In this document: one piece after another, positions 23,521 to 32,765 of the stretch
Numbering within the stretch: the stretch's first letter is position 1
Layout of the letters: every line of letters begins with the position of its first letter
Assembly: GCA_964399165.1 (NCBI GenBank)
Contig: CAYNPO010000008.1
Span: 1 to 64,000, forward strand
Source of the DNA: UBA6144 sp964399165
GTDB lineage: Bacteria > Bdellovibrionota > Bacteriovoracia > Bacteriovoracales > Bacteriovoracaceae
Direction of reading: 5' to 3'
DNA: 64,000 nucleotides
The notes under the pieces: generated by a model
The model's database searches: none
What the model was told of the DNA's origin: nothing
The model's input: only the letters and a program-made list of their open reading frames with translations
Translations under genes and position numbers: made by a program

Positions 23521-24273
23521 ATGTTCAAAAGCATCATCGGCGTCCTGTGCTTCTCGGTCTCGCTGCCCACCGCTGCCGCCGACTGGGGGCTGAAGGGCTT
23601 CAACCTGGATTTCCAAGACGGCAGGGGCAGCGCCCAGGCGGTGGAAGCGGTCTTCATGATCGACGAAGTGAACTACCTCTTCCGCAACACCACCTTCGAC
23701 GTGCGCGAGGACGCCGGCAACCTGGTAGTGGAGGCCCCCCTCGATAACTTCAGCTACTCCATCGAGGCCCCATTCATGGCCGACGTGGAGAAGGCACGGG
23801 CCCGCAACCTCAACTTCGAGGCCATCCCCGGCAAGCTCGACGTGAACTTCCAGCAGGTGCGGCTGGAACAGAAGAAGGACACCACCACCGTGGGCCGCAC
23901 AACGCTTCGCTGTGACTCCCCCCCCACCACCACCGATCCCGTGGATTCCTGCCTGGTCTCGGGACGGCTCACCATCGCCTCCCTGGTCAGCGCCCCCAAC
24001 CGCGGCGACACCAACCTGGAGAACGTGAACCTGCAAGTGAGAAATGGGAGGGTGAACTTTTCGGTGAAAGTCGCGGGCCTGGGCACCATCAACGGCGAAG
24101 GCACCGCCACCCACGACGGCGATAAGGACGAGGTGAGGATCCGCATTCAGAAAGTGAAGTACGGCATCCTGGACGTCACCGGGCAGTTCTTCTCCCTTAT
24201 CGAGGATAACCAGAGTGACAATCTGAAAGTGGAACGTCCTTATCTGATCATCAGCTACGGCGACGCCCGCTAA
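23521..24273 (+). CDS. Secreted protein of unknown function, 250 aa
   Basis: The signal peptide ends PTAAA and is followed by DWGLKGFNLDF. The mature part is beta-rich in appearance, alternating hydrophobic and polar residues, with two cysteines (LRCDSPP and DSCLVSG) that probably pair. It ends PYLIISYGDAR. GGAGGT lies 5 bases before the ATG. I do not recognise a family; a lipid-binding or beta-sandwich periplasmic protein is a guess. Confidence 0.75.
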   Translation: MFKSIIGVLCFSVSLPTAAADWGLKGFNLDFQDGRGSAQAVEAVFMIDEVNYLFRNTTFDVREDAGNLVVEAPLDNFSYSIEAPFMADVEKARARNLNFEAIPGKLDVNFQQVRLEQKKDTTTVGRTTLRCDSPPTTTDPVDSCLVSGRLTIASLVSAPNRGDTNLENVNLQVRNGRVNFSVKVAGLGTINGEGTATHDGDKDEVRIRIQKVKYGILDVTGQFFSLIEDNQSDNLKVERPYLIISYGDAR

Positions 24274-24326
24274 ACCCTCGACGAAATCCGCCTGCCCGGG
24301 GTATGAAACCCGGGCAGGAGATCCCC

Positions 24327-25073
24327 ATGAAAGGCACTTTCTTTTCCAAACCCCTCGAGTGGAGCGTGGACGTCCGTGGTGAGTCCTGGGCCCAAGGGGA
24401 GAACGTCGCCGGCACGCTGACCGTGAAAAACCACGGTGCGGAAGCGGCGGTTTTGGAAGGCGCGGGCGTGGCCCTGGCGCTGGGAGACATCAAGAAGGTC
24501 CACAACCGCGACGCCAAAGCGTTCACCGACAGCGCCTCCCTCCCCTTCCCCGCCGGCACCTCCGTGGCCGCGGGCGCAAGCATGGAGCTCCCCTTCCAGT
24601 TCACCCTGCCCGCCAACTGCGCCATCACCGACAAACGCGCCACGTACTTCATCACCTACGGCAAAGCCCAACGGGAGGCCCACCTGCAGATGAACATCGT
24701 GCCCCGCAAACTCTTCGGGGAAGTCATCAAGCTCTTCGAGACCTTCCTGCGCTGGAAGCTCAAGGAGGCCAAGAGCGGGAAGAAGGGCGTGGAGTACAAG
24801 CTCATCCCACCGTCGTCGCGGGATTGGGCCCATGTGGTTCAGCTGGTACTCACCATGCGGTTGGAGGGCGAGAACCTCGAGCTCCATGGCGAATTCACTG
24901 TGAAGGCCATCGACACTCAGGCCGTGACCACCGCGCTGACTAAGGAAACCCGCGACGTGGAGAAGACCCTGGCGCCCCGGGAGTACCTCATGGGTAAGGA
25001 CATGCCCGACCAGGATAAGCTGCTCAAGGCGTTGGAGGGCATCCTGTCCGGGGTGAAGTCGAAAGGTTTTTAG
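24327..25073 (+). CDS. Arrestin/Spo0M-like cytoplasmic protein (tentative)
   Basis: A 248-aa soluble protein. The N-terminal half has the feel of an arrestin-type beta-sandwich: VDVRGESWAQGENVAGTLTV, then an LPFPAG turn and ELPFQFTLPANC. The C-terminal half is a second sandwich with Lys-rich helices. Assignment rests on pattern only. Start ATG 24327 follows GGAG at 7 bases; an ATG eight codons upstream lies before that site. It sits 53 bases after the secreted gene on the same strand and may share its transcript. Confidence 0.6.
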   Translation: MKGTFFSKPLEWSVDVRGESWAQGENVAGTLTVKNHGAEAAVLEGAGVALALGDIKKVHNRDAKAFTDSASLPFPAGTSVAAGASMELPFQFTLPANCAITDKRATYFITYGKAQREAHLQMNIVPRKLFGEVIKLFETFLRWKLKEAKSGKKGVEYKLIPPSSRDWAHVVQLVLTMRLEGENLELHGEFTVKAIDTQAVTTALTKETRDVEKTLAPREYLMGKDMPDQDKLLKALEGILSGVKSKGF

Positions 25074-25118
25074 TCTCCTACTGTCTAAATCTTAGCCAGT
25101 CCCGACCGATAAGGGAGC

Positions 25119-26168
25119 ATGGGCCTTCGACTGCTCTTTGCCGTCGTCTTTCTCGCCTCGGGCCTGGTCCGAGCTTGCGAAACCCTGCCGGTTTTCGATG
25201 TCCATTATCACGACCTGGAGAATTCCCCGCTGCGGAGCTGGTTCGGGGAGGATCCGCGCCGTTTGGCGCAAAGCTTGCCTTCCTGCTATCGCCGTACCGG
25301 GCAGTTCATGATCGCCAACGGCTACAATCATGCAACAACCGAAGGATGTCCCGGGCACGGCCATGAGTTTTCCGCCTCCAGCAACAGCCTCACCGCCGCG
25401 GCCGCGCGGCAGGCGTCCGTCCCCACCATCGGGTTCTGCGGCATCGACTTGCGCGACGACGCCTTCTTGGCCCTGGCGCACGAGTGCTTGTCCGAAGCCC
25501 CCATGGCGGGCATCAAGCTGCACTTCTCCCTTAACCACGGGTATCTGGTGGGCGTTGACGGAGAACGCACGGAAACCTACCAGCGCCTCCATGCCCTGGC
25601 GGCTTTGGTGTCGGCCCGCGGAGGGATCTTCCTGATCCATTTCAATCAGAACAAGCGGGCTGTGCCGTTCGCCATGGGCGGCCACGCGGCTGCCTCGTCG
25701 GAAGAAGTGTTACAAGGTGATCCCGAAGAGGTGGCAGCCTTTCTCGATATTGCCTCGGAGGCCCAAGGGGCCCATTTCGTGATCGCCCATTCAGGGCTGA
25801 TGCAAACGATTGGCCTCGACGGCCTCACCGCCATCGGAGACCATTTCAGGGCGAATCCGGGGCTTACCCACAATATTTACCTCGATACTTCGGCCATCCT
25901 GGCCAGCCTGGGTGCCCTCTCCCCACAGATTCTCCCCCCCGTAGGGAACTTCTCGGACCCCGACTACGCGCGCCGCCTATGGGAAGCGCGTCCGGATGTC
26001 ACCCGCGCCTGGAGATCTTTTGGCATCGATCATGTCTTGTTCGGCTCGGACCATCCCGTGGACACCCTAGAGGGCGCGGTCGGAATCCTGCGGGCCAATC
26101 CAGCTCTCACCGAGGATGAATTCCGCGCTATTTTGCATGGGAACGCGCAGCGGATGTTGGGGCGCTAG
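25119..26168 (+). CDS. Exported amidohydrolase (TIM-barrel, PF04909-type)
   Basis: A 349-aa protein: signal peptide about 1-19, then the metal motif FDVHYHD near the N-terminus, GIKLHFS, FLIHFNQN, FVIAHSGL and HVLFGSDHPVD, the ordered metal/active-site blocks of the amidohydrolase superfamily. A cysteine at the predicted cleavage site (VRACET) might be lipidated. Substrate unknown. Its TAG stop shares the palindromic CTAG at 26165-26168 with the stop of the convergent membrane-protein gene. Confidence 0.8.
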   Translation: MGLRLLFAVVFLASGLVRACETLPVFDVHYHDLENSPLRSWFGEDPRRLAQSLPSCYRRTGQFMIANGYNHATTEGCPGHGHEFSASSNSLTAAAARQASVPTIGFCGIDLRDDAFLALAHECLSEAPMAGIKLHFSLNHGYLVGVDGERTETYQRLHALAALVSARGGIFLIHFNQNKRAVPFAMGGHAAASSEEVLQGDPEEVAAFLDIASEAQGAHFVIAHSGLMQTIGLDGLTAIGDHFRANPGLTHNIYLDTSAILASLGALSPQILPPVGNFSDPDYARRLWEARPDVTRAWRSFGIDHVLFGSDHPVDTLEGAVGILRANPALTEDEFRAILHGNAQRMLGR

Positions 26169-27736
26169 GCGGCTTTCTTCGGCAGCGGCGAATTCTTTCC
26201 TCGCGCCCGCCTGAGCAGCGGCCGCGCCGACACCCCCAGCACCTTCACCAGTTGGTGCGCGGCCAAGCGCCGCGCCCGGCGAGAGCTCGGTAAGTGCTCC
26301 ATGGCGATCTCCATCAGGAACTCCCGGTCCGTCCCCCGGTCCAGGAAAGCCGCCAGGCGGATGAGCGCCATCTGGTGCTGCTCGTCCAGCCGGGGAAAGG
26401 CGTCGTAGAACGTGCGCACCACCTCGCGGCCAGGCTCGGCCACCAGGCCTTCCAGAAGATCCTGCGGAAGTGCGCCCATGCCCCCCTTGTGGGAGAACTT
26501 CAGGGCGTGCACCAGGAAGTGGCGCGGGGAAAGGAGCGCCAGCATGGCCATGGGGCGAGACGTGGCGGCGCCGTTTCGGCGGGTTTCGCCGTCCAGAGAC
26601 TTCACGGTCACGCCTACCAAGTGTTTGGCCAAGACGAGGAAGCCCGCGGCCCCCGCCACGTGCAAGAGGGCGATGCCTACCAGGGTGCTCTGGGGGCTAG
26701 GCAACACGCCATGGCCCGCGAAGGCCACCAGACCCACCAAAGATCCGAAGGCCAAAAAGCCCGTCACGTGCCAACGGCGCAGGCGCTCCTGGGCGCGCAA
26801 GGGGAAGCCCGAGGCGAGAAGCTGCACGTTGGGCTGGTAGAAGATCTTGTCCACGCTGCGCTGGAGGGCCGCGGCCGCCACCAGGAAGGGCGCGCTGCCG
26901 GTGAGCAAGGCCAGGGCGAAGAGCGCCTGGACGCCGGCGAGGCCCTTGAAAGAAGCTTGCGGGCAGCCCATGCGCGGGGCCATCCAGCGCAGCCGGCGCA
27001 GGAGCCCGAGCCCCAGCGTGAAGCCCGCGCTGAGGAGATAGAAATGCGCAACGGTTCCGGTGGGGTCACCGCCCTCCAGGCGCACGGCGTACTTGAAACC
27101 TGTGTCAGCGGAGACTTTCAGGAAGCCGGCCGCAAGTCCCGTGAGGGCCAGCCATGGCAGTACGCTGTCCCAAGGCCCGTGGGTCGGGACCTCGCTGGCA
27201 TGGCGGGCGGGGATCTCCGTCTCCTCCGGTTGGGAAAGAAAGAACGGCAGGTGCAAAGCCAGCATGGCCGCGGCCTCCACCGCCCAGGACACGCCGGTGG
27301 GAAACGGAGACGGGAAAAGCGCGGCCAGCACCGTGCCCAGTTCGTAGGCCAGGACTGCCCACCCCAGCATCCGCGAGGCCCCCATGGGCCCCCAGGCCGC
27401 GAGCACCTGGGAGTACAGGTGCCACTTCACCACTTCTCCAACGAGCAATGCCAAGAGCGCGGGCCACACGGGCCAGCTCGGGAACAGACTGGGCAAGGTG
27501 AGCAGCAACAACCAACCCGGAAGCATGAAGAAAGCGGCGAGGTTCCCCCGCTGCCAACGATCGAGGAAGCGCAGGAGCGCGTAGAACCCCAGGCCGGCCA
27601 GTGAACTCACCGCCAGGATCAGCGTCAACGAGCCTTGTTCCAACAAGGCCCCGGTGCTGCGGATGACATGGCCGTTGGAGAGCCAACTACCGGCGAAAAA
27701 CGCGAGGAGGATCGGGAGGGCGCGGGGGTCCTTCAT
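26165..27736 (-). CDS. Large multi-spanning membrane protein with soluble C-terminal tail
   Basis: About 523 aa: some ten to twelve hydrophobic segments in residues 1-370, then a roughly 130-residue soluble tail with repeated helices (PLLEGLVAEPGREVV-type and EQHQMALIRLAAFL) like HEAT or armadillo repeats. The layout resembles MFS or ATP/ADP-translocase-like carriers fused to HEAT repeats, but no motif confirms a substrate. The start may be ATG 27736 or the adjacent GTG 27739. It is highly rich in Ala/Leu/Gly. Confidence 0.7.
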   Translation of the reverse strand: MKDPRALPILLAFFAGSWLSNGHVIRSTGALLEQGSLTLILAVSSLAGLGFYALLRFLDRWQRGNLAAFFMLPGWLLLLTLPSLFPSWPVWPALLALLVGEVVKWHLYSQVLAAWGPMGASRMLGWAVLAYELGTVLAALFPSPFPTGVSWAVEAAAMLALHLPFFLSQPEETEIPARHASEVPTHGPWDSVLPWLALTGLAAGFLKVSADTGFKYAVRLEGGDPTGTVAHFYLLSAGFTLGLGLLRRLRWMAPRMGCPQASFKGLAGVQALFALALLTGSAPFLVAAAALQRSVDKIFYQPNVQLLASGFPLRAQERLRRWHVTGFLAFGSLVGLVAFAGHGVLPSPQSTLVGIALLHVAGAAGFLVLAKHLVGVTVKSLDGETRRNGAATSRPMAMLALLSPRHFLVHALKFSHKGGMGALPQDLLEGLVAEPGREVVRTFYDAFPRLDEQHQMALIRLAAFLDRGTDREFLMEIAMEHLPSSRRARRLAAHQLVKVLGVSARPLLRRARGKNSPLPKKAA

Positions 27737-27805
27737 CACCTGTTTTTTCGGCTTTTTGCCCGGTAAAAGTTATGCGTTGGTCCCTCGAAAGGACGAGTTT
27801 TTGGT

Positions 27806-28726
27806 ATGAAGAGGCCCATGCCCAAACCCACCCCCATCCTGGCCCTCCTGCTGGCGCTCCCGCTCCACGCAGAAACATGCCCTTACGGGTCGGCCCCCGG
27901 TGCGGGCTACGGCCCATTCAGTGAGGGGCGGGGGGTGGACCGGCGGGAGCGCCGTGAGGAGCCCTGGCGCCAGCTGGGGCCCAACCGCCCGGTGGTTCTG
28001 CCCAACACCGGGGTTCCCCGGGACCGGGCCTTGGCCGCCGTGGCCCGCATCCGCGAAGTCTACACCCCGGTTTTCCAGGCCCTGAACAAGCGCCTCGACA
28101 TCCGTTTGCACTGGGAGGATGAAGTGCGCAACGCCTTCTCCGACCAACGGGGGAACCGCTGGAGCATCGACGTCTACGGAGGACTGGTTCGCCATCCCTC
28201 CATGACCGCCGATGGATTGATGCTGATCCTGTGCCACGAGGTGGGGCACCACCTCGGTGGCGCTCCCCGGGCCCCCCACGGGAATCGGCGGGTGGTCCTG
28301 AGCGTGGAAGGCCAGGCCGATTACTTCGCCACCCGGGATTGTCTGCGCCGGGTATGGCAGGGCCAAGACCACGCCCGCTTCCTGCCCGCGCTTCCCGACG
28401 CGCACCTGGCGCGGGAATGCCAGGCCGCCCATGGCGAGACCGGCGCGGCTTTGTGCCAGCGCATGGGGCAAGCCGCCCTCACCTCCCTCACGTTCGCCAA
28501 AGAGGCGTTTTTCGCCTTCGAGTCCATCCCGTCTTACGGCCTGCGCTCCCAACAGCGCCCCGGGGAGACCTTGAGCGGATACGCGGAGTTGCAGTGCCGC
28601 CTCGATACGTCCCTGGCGGGTGCTTTGTGTCCGAACGGGCCCGCAGCTTGGAATAATAACGATTCACGTCCTGGAAACTGCGGTCTGGCCCACGCGGAGC
28701 GCCCCGCCTGCTGGTTCAATGGTTGA
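27806..28726 (+). CDS. Secreted zinc metalloprotease, HEVGHH type
   Basis: A 306-aa protein. The signal peptide is LALLLALPLHA, then ETCPYG. The catalytic helix is LILCHEVGHHLGG, with HEVGH as the zinc site, and the likely third ligand is Glu in VEGQADYFATRDC, a layout seen in M48-like proteases. Seven or more cysteines imply disulfides and an extracytoplasmic location. ATG 27806 or the ATG four codons later may start it; GGACGAG lies upstream. Likely degrades proteins outside the cell. Confidence 0.8.
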   Translation: MKRPMPKPTPILALLLALPLHAETCPYGSAPGAGYGPFSEGRGVDRRERREEPWRQLGPNRPVVLPNTGVPRDRALAAVARIREVYTPVFQALNKRLDIRLHWEDEVRNAFSDQRGNRWSIDVYGGLVRHPSMTADGLMLILCHEVGHHLGGAPRAPHGNRRVVLSVEGQADYFATRDCLRRVWQGQDHARFLPALPDAHLARECQAAHGETGAALCQRMGQAALTSLTFAKEAFFAFESIPSYGLRSQQRPGETLSGYAELQCRLDTSLAGALCPNGPAAWNNNDSRPGNCGLAHAERPACWFNG

Positions 28727-28804
28727 AGACACTTTTAGATTTTTCTCCTTTGCCTGGTTTAGACCCTTTGCTAGTTTGATCGCCTAAATTTGTTTGGAGG
28801 TCCC

Positions 28805-29653
28805 ATGAAACTCTTCGCCGCCCTGCTCGTCCTCTCCAGCTCGGCCTTCGCCGTGCAAATGCCGGAAGGGCCCTTCGACGCTCTCGCGATCAAGAACCGC
28901 GCCCGCCGCAACGCTGATTCCGCCCTGTTCGAAGGGATCGTGAAACTCTCCAACTGCTCCGGTGGCTTGGTCGCCTTCGAGGGCCAGCCCAAGACCAACA
29001 AGGCCGTGGTCATGACCAACGGCCACTGCATCCAGAAACCCGGCGGCTACCTGAACCCCGGCGAGGTCTGGGTGAACGTCCCCAAGGTCCGCAGCATCGG
29101 TATCTACGACAAGAACATGCGCCTTAACCGCGTGAACACCACCAAGATCCTGTACGCCACCATGACCGGCTCCGACGTGGCCTACTATGAGCTCGACCTG
29201 ACCTACGAACAGATCGAGGCCCGCTTCAACACCACCGCCCTCACCGTTTCCGACCTGCGCCCCGCCGACGGCATCCAGATCAACATCACCTCCGGCTACT
29301 GGGACCGCAACTGGGCCTGCCGCGTGGAAGGCTTCGTGCACCGCCTGCTCGAGGGCGAGTGGACCTTCACCGACTCCATCCGCTACGACGCCGACTGCGA
29401 CACCATCGGCGGCACCTCCGGCACCCCGCTGGTCCAGGCCGGCACCCGCACCGTGGTGGGCATCAACAACACCAGCAACGAGTCCGGCGCCCGCTGCACC
29501 CTCAACAATCCCTGCGAGTCTGACCGCGACGGCAACGTGGTGGTCCTGCGCAACCGCTCCTACGGCCAACAGACTTACCAGGTTTACGGATGCCTGAACG
29601 ACAGCTTCCAGATCGACCTGAACCGCGCTGGCTGCGAGATGGCCAAGCCCTGA
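28805..29653 (+). CDS. Secreted trypsin-like serine protease, paralog 1
   Basis: A 282-aa protein with a signal peptide ending SAFAV. The triad can be placed as His74 (MTNGHC), Asp124 (TGSDVAYYEL) and Ser205 (GGTSGTPL), the order of the trypsin fold with TSGTP replacing DSGGP. Cysteines flank the histidine and the C-terminal part (CTLNNPCES), so disulfides are expected. GGAGGT lies 5 bases upstream of ATG. It is related to the gene at 34357-35148 (shared RRYGQQT-like and NNPCE motifs). A strong terminator follows. Confidence 0.85.
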   Translation: MKLFAALLVLSSSAFAVQMPEGPFDALAIKNRARRNADSALFEGIVKLSNCSGGLVAFEGQPKTNKAVVMTNGHCIQKPGGYLNPGEVWVNVPKVRSIGIYDKNMRLNRVNTTKILYATMTGSDVAYYELDLTYEQIEARFNTTALTVSDLRPADGIQINITSGYWDRNWACRVEGFVHRLLEGEWTFTDSIRYDADCDTIGGTSGTPLVQAGTRTVVGINNTSNESGARCTLNNPCESDRDGNVVVLRNRSYGQQTYQVYGCLNDSFQIDLNRAGCEMAKP

Positions 29654-29676
29654 TTCCCTTTCCATCCACGGAAATA

Positions 29677-29704
29677 AAAAAACCCGGCATTCGCCGGGTT
29701 TTTT
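29677..29704 (+). terminator. Rho-independent terminator
   Basis: AAAAAACCCGGC (29677-29688), loop ATTC, GCCGGGTTTTTT (29693-29704). It is near symmetric, so it can also stop the leftward 51-aa gene. Confidence 0.95.
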
Positions 29705-29727
29705 ATGTGGTTTTGGGAGCAGGGAAT

Positions 29728-29883
29728 TCAAGGGGGACCTTCTCCTAGATGCATCGGGTCCCCGTCCTCCGCGAATCCATGGGAACCACGGGCGCCCACC
29801 TCTTTCTCTTTGCGGCACCCGCCGGAGACGTTCTCGGCGCGAGTGGCCCTGAAGGAGGAAAGCAGCAGACGGACAACACCCAT
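29728..29883 (-). CDS. Small basic protein, 51 aa
   Basis: ATG at 29883, with AAAGGAGG 6 bases upstream (the strongest ribosome site in this gap), and a TGA at 29728. The peptide starts MGVVRLLLSSFRATRAEN, has one cysteine, and is Gly/Glu/Lys-rich. CATACT lies about 30 bases upstream as a possible -10. It faces the terminator at 29677-29704. No family is known. It is the only feature in the 340-base gap 29705-30044 besides a GGGGCCA/TGGCCCC inverted repeat (29916-29937). Confidence 0.5.
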   Translation of the reverse strand: MGVVRLLLSSFRATRAENVSGGCRKEKEVGARGSHGFAEDGDPMHLGEGPP

Positions 29884-30032
29884 GATGGCCTCCTTTGACC
29901 GGGTAGGACGAGTATGGGGCCAAACTCCCCTGGCCCCAAACCGCTACGGGCCGGGGAGGACTTAGCCCCAGGGCATAAACAAAAATCAGGCGTTTTTGGC
30001 ACGGATTGTGGGCAATCATCCCTCCATCAGCG

Positions 30033-30038
30033 TAAAGT
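30033..30038 (+). promoter_or_regulatory. -10-like TAAAGT, leaderless start of dedA-like gene
   Basis: TAAAGT ends 6 bases before the ATG at 30045, with no Shine-Dalgarno. Confidence 0.35.
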
Positions 30039-30044
30039 AGTCCC

Positions 30045-30710
30045 ATGCAACACTTGGCCGACCTCCTCATGGGGATGGTGCATTTCATCCTCAAAATCGA
30101 CGTGCACCTGCACGAGATCACCGCCCAGTACGGCGCCTGGAGCTACGGGGTACTCTTCCTGATCGTGTTCGCCGAAACCGGTCTGGTGGTGACTCCCTTC
30201 CTGCCTGGAGACTCCCTGCTTTTTGCCGCCGGGGCCCTGGCTTCGTTGGGCACGTTGGATATCTGGTGGCTCTCGCTCCTGCTCTTCGCCGCCGCCGTCC
30301 TGGGAGACGCCGTCAACTACCACGTGGGCCGCTGGCTGGGCCCCCGGGTGCTCTCCGGCCAGGTCACCTTCCTCAAGAAGGAGTACCTGGACAAGACCCA
30401 GGCCTTCTACGACAAGTGGGGGGTCAAGACCATCGTGCTGGCCCGCTTCGTGCCCATCGTGCGCACCTTCGCCCCGTTCATGGCGGGCGTTGGCCGGATG
30501 GAGTACTCGCGCTTCGTCACCTACAACATCGTGGGCGCGGCCCTGTGGGTGGGAATCTGCTGTTCCGCGGGCTACTTCTTCGGCAACATCCCCGTGGTGA
30601 AGCAGAATTTCGGCCTGGTGGTCATCGTGATCATTATCTTGTCGGTGATGCCCATGATGGTCGAGATGCTTCGCCATCAAATAGGGAAGCGCCGTCTCCC
30701 CCGCGCCTGA
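30045..30710 (+). CDS. DedA family membrane protein
   Basis: A 221-aa integral membrane protein. DedA/SNARE-associated signatures are VFAETGLVVTPFLPGDSLLF, the re-entrant region, KYDKWG-like AFYDKWGVKTI, and ARFVPIVRTFAPFMAGVGRM with the conserved arginines. The family flips polyprenyl- or phospholipid carriers and supports envelope integrity. It is followed 2 bases later by a DUF2237 gene and then, overlapping, an ABC-F gene, so it probably starts a three-gene operon. Confidence 0.95.
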   Translation: MQHLADLLMGMVHFILKIDVHLHEITAQYGAWSYGVLFLIVFAETGLVVTPFLPGDSLLFAAGALASLGTLDIWWLSLLLFAAAVLGDAVNYHVGRWLGPRVLSGQVTFLKKEYLDKTQAFYDKWGVKTIVLARFVPIVRTFAPFMAGVGRMEYSRFVTYNIVGAALWVGICCSAGYFFGNIPVVKQNFGLVVIVIIILSVMPMMVEMLRHQIGKRRLPRA

Positions 30711-30712
30711 CC

Positions 30713-31084
30713 ATGAACCAACTCAATGTCTACGGCCGTCCCCTTAAAGCCTGCTGCCACTCCCCTCTCACCGGCTTCTACCGGGACGGCCACTGCCACA
30801 CCGGCCCCGAGGACCACGGCATCCACACCGTGTGCATCCGCGCCACCCCAGAGTTCCTGGCCATGAGCCGCTACCTGGGCAACAACCTCTCCACTCCCGT
30901 CCCGCAATACAACTTCCCCGGTGTTCGTCCGGGCGATGGCTGGTGTCTGTGCGCGGAACGCTGGCTACAGGCCCATCAGGAGGGCTGCGCCCCACCCGTG
31001 GACTTGGAGGCCACCCACCAACGCACCCTCGACATCGTCCCGCTGGAACTGCTCGAGGCCCACGCCTGGAAAGGACAAGCATGA
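30713..31084 (+). CDS. DUF2237 family protein
   Basis: A 123-aa protein. The family pattern is clear: NVYGRPLKACCHSPLTGFYR, DGHCHTGPEDHGIHTVC, FPGVRPGDGWCLCAERWLQA, and ATHQRTLDIVPLELLEAHA. Its many conserved Cys/His suggest metal binding; the function is not known. It starts 2 bases after dedA and its TGA overlaps the ATG of the ABC-F gene (ATGA at 31081-31084). Confidence 0.93.
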   Translation: MNQLNVYGRPLKACCHSPLTGFYRDGHCHTGPEDHGIHTVCIRATPEFLAMSRYLGNNLSTPVPQYNFPGVRPGDGWCLCAERWLQAHQEGCAPPVDLEATHQRTLDIVPLELLEAHAWKGQA

Positions 31085-32709
31085 TCTCCGTCTCCGACAT
31101 CACCAAATCCCATTCCGGGCACGTGCTCTACTCCGGCGCCTCCTTCCAGCTCAAGCCGGGGGAGAAAGTGGGACTGGTGGGCCCCAACGGCGCGGGCAAA
31201 ACCACTTTCTTTCGGCTGATCGCCGGCGAGGAAAAGCCCGATACCGGTTCCATCTCCATGCCGTCCGGCTGGCGGGTGGCCTACTTCTCCCAGAGTGTGG
31301 GCGAGATGAAGGGCCGCACGGCGCTGGCCGAAGTCATGGCGGGAGACCCTCAGATCGTGAAGCTCAAAGAGGAGATGGACCGCCTGCAGGCGCAGCTGGA
31401 CGAGGCCTACGCCGACCCGGACAAGGCCCCGGACGATGCCTGGCTGGCCGACGTGTTGGAGAAACTCGGGGACGCCCAGACCGCCTTCGAGAAGCGCGGG
31501 GGTTTTGACATGGAAACCCGCGCCCAGGAAGTGCTCACGGGCCTCGGCGTGGAACCCGCCCGCCACTCCTCCCCCGTTGAGCATTTCTCCGGCGGCTGGA
31601 AAATGCGGATCGCGCTCGCCAAAGTTCTCATCACTAAGCCCGACGCCATTTTGATGGACGAACCCACCAACTACCTGGACCTGGAAACCATCCAGTGGCT
31701 CGAAGCGTGGCTTAAGGCCTTCCCCGGCGCCGTCCTCATGACCTCCCACGACCGCTGGTTCATGAACGCCATCGCCAACAAGATCATCGAAGTCCGCCAC
31801 GGACAAGTGACCACCTACTCGGGCAACTACGACTTCTACGAGAGGGAGCGCGACATCCGCCGGGAGCAGCTGGAGGCCCAAAAGGACCGCCAGGACGCCA
31901 TGCTGAAGAAGGAAGAGGAATTCATCGCCAAGTTCGCCGCGCGGGCGTCCCACGCCGCCCAGGTACAGTCGCGGGTGAAGAAGCTCGACAAGATTGAACG
32001 CGTGGAACTCGCCCCCGAGGAGCAGGCCATCCAGTTCGAGTTCCCCCAGGCCCCCCGCGGCGGCAACGACGTGGTGGTGCTGGAGAACATCGGCAAGACT
32101 TGGAAGCGCGACGACGGCGTGGAGAACAAGGTCTTCTCAGGTCTCACCGCCACCGTGCGCCGCCAGGAAAAAATCGCGGTGGTCGGAGTGAACGGTGCCG
32201 GTAAGTCCACCCTCCTCAAGATTATGATCGGCCAAACCGAGCCCACTGAGGGCCGCGTGAAAGTGGGCGAAGGCATCCGCACCGGCTATTTCGGCCAATT
32301 CACCCTCGACGTGCTCAAGCCCGAGCACACCGTGTGGGACGAGGTGAAGCAGCACGTGCCCTTGATGAGCGACGGCGCCGTCAGAAACCTCCTGGCCGCT
32401 TTCCTCTTCCGCGGCGACGACATCGACAAGAAAGTGAAGTTCCTCTCCGGCGGCGAGAAGGCGCGCCTGGTGCTCGCCGGCATCCTCGCCACTCCCAAAA
32501 ATCTCCTCGTGCTGGACGAACCCACCAACCACTTGGACATCCGCTCACGCGAGATCCTCTTGGAGGCCCTCAAGGCCTACGAGGGCACCGTGCTTCTGGT
32601 AAGCCACGACCGCCACTTCCTGCGGGAGCTCACCAACCGGGTTTGGGAAGTGGACAAGGGCGTGATCCGTCAGTTCCCTGGGACTTACAGAGAGTGGCTG
32701 GAGCGTTGA
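31081..32709 (+). CDS. ABC-F family ATPase (translation factor type)
   Basis: A 542-aa protein with two ABC domains in tandem and no TM. NBD1 has GPNGAGKT, FSGGW-type signature and LMDEPTNYLDL; NBD2 has GVNGAGKST, LSGGEKARL and LDEPTNHLD. A charged inter-domain linker (KKEEEFIAKFAARASHA) matches the ABC-F tRNA-interaction motif. Such proteins act at the ribosomal E site to relieve stalls. Both ATP sites look intact. The ATG overlaps the DUF2237 stop. Confidence 0.93.
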   Translation: MISVSDITKSHSGHVLYSGASFQLKPGEKVGLVGPNGAGKTTFFRLIAGEEKPDTGSISMPSGWRVAYFSQSVGEMKGRTALAEVMAGDPQIVKLKEEMDRLQAQLDEAYADPDKAPDDAWLADVLEKLGDAQTAFEKRGGFDMETRAQEVLTGLGVEPARHSSPVEHFSGGWKMRIALAKVLITKPDAILMDEPTNYLDLETIQWLEAWLKAFPGAVLMTSHDRWFMNAIANKIIEVRHGQVTTYSGNYDFYERERDIRREQLEAQKDRQDAMLKKEEEFIAKFAARASHAAQVQSRVKKLDKIERVELAPEEQAIQFEFPQAPRGGNDVVVLENIGKTWKRDDGVENKVFSGLTATVRRQEKIAVVGVNGAGKSTLLKIMIGQTEPTEGRVKVGEGIRTGYFGQFTLDVLKPEHTVWDEVKQHVPLMSDGAVRNLLAAFLFRGDDIDKKVKFLSGGEKARLVLAGILATPKNLLVLDEPTNHLDIRSREILLEALKAYEGTVLLVSHDRHFLRELTNRVWEVDKGVIRQFPGTYREWLER

Positions 32710-32765
32710 ACTCAAGCTTTCGGCTTACCAGCCGACAAGTGGTCCACAACGAAGGATGGATCACC

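Noticed and set aside
30266..31084. Long 272-codon frame covering the end of dedA and DUF2237
   Set aside because: Only its last 123 codons (from 30713) match DUF2237; the first part is dedA in the wrong frame.
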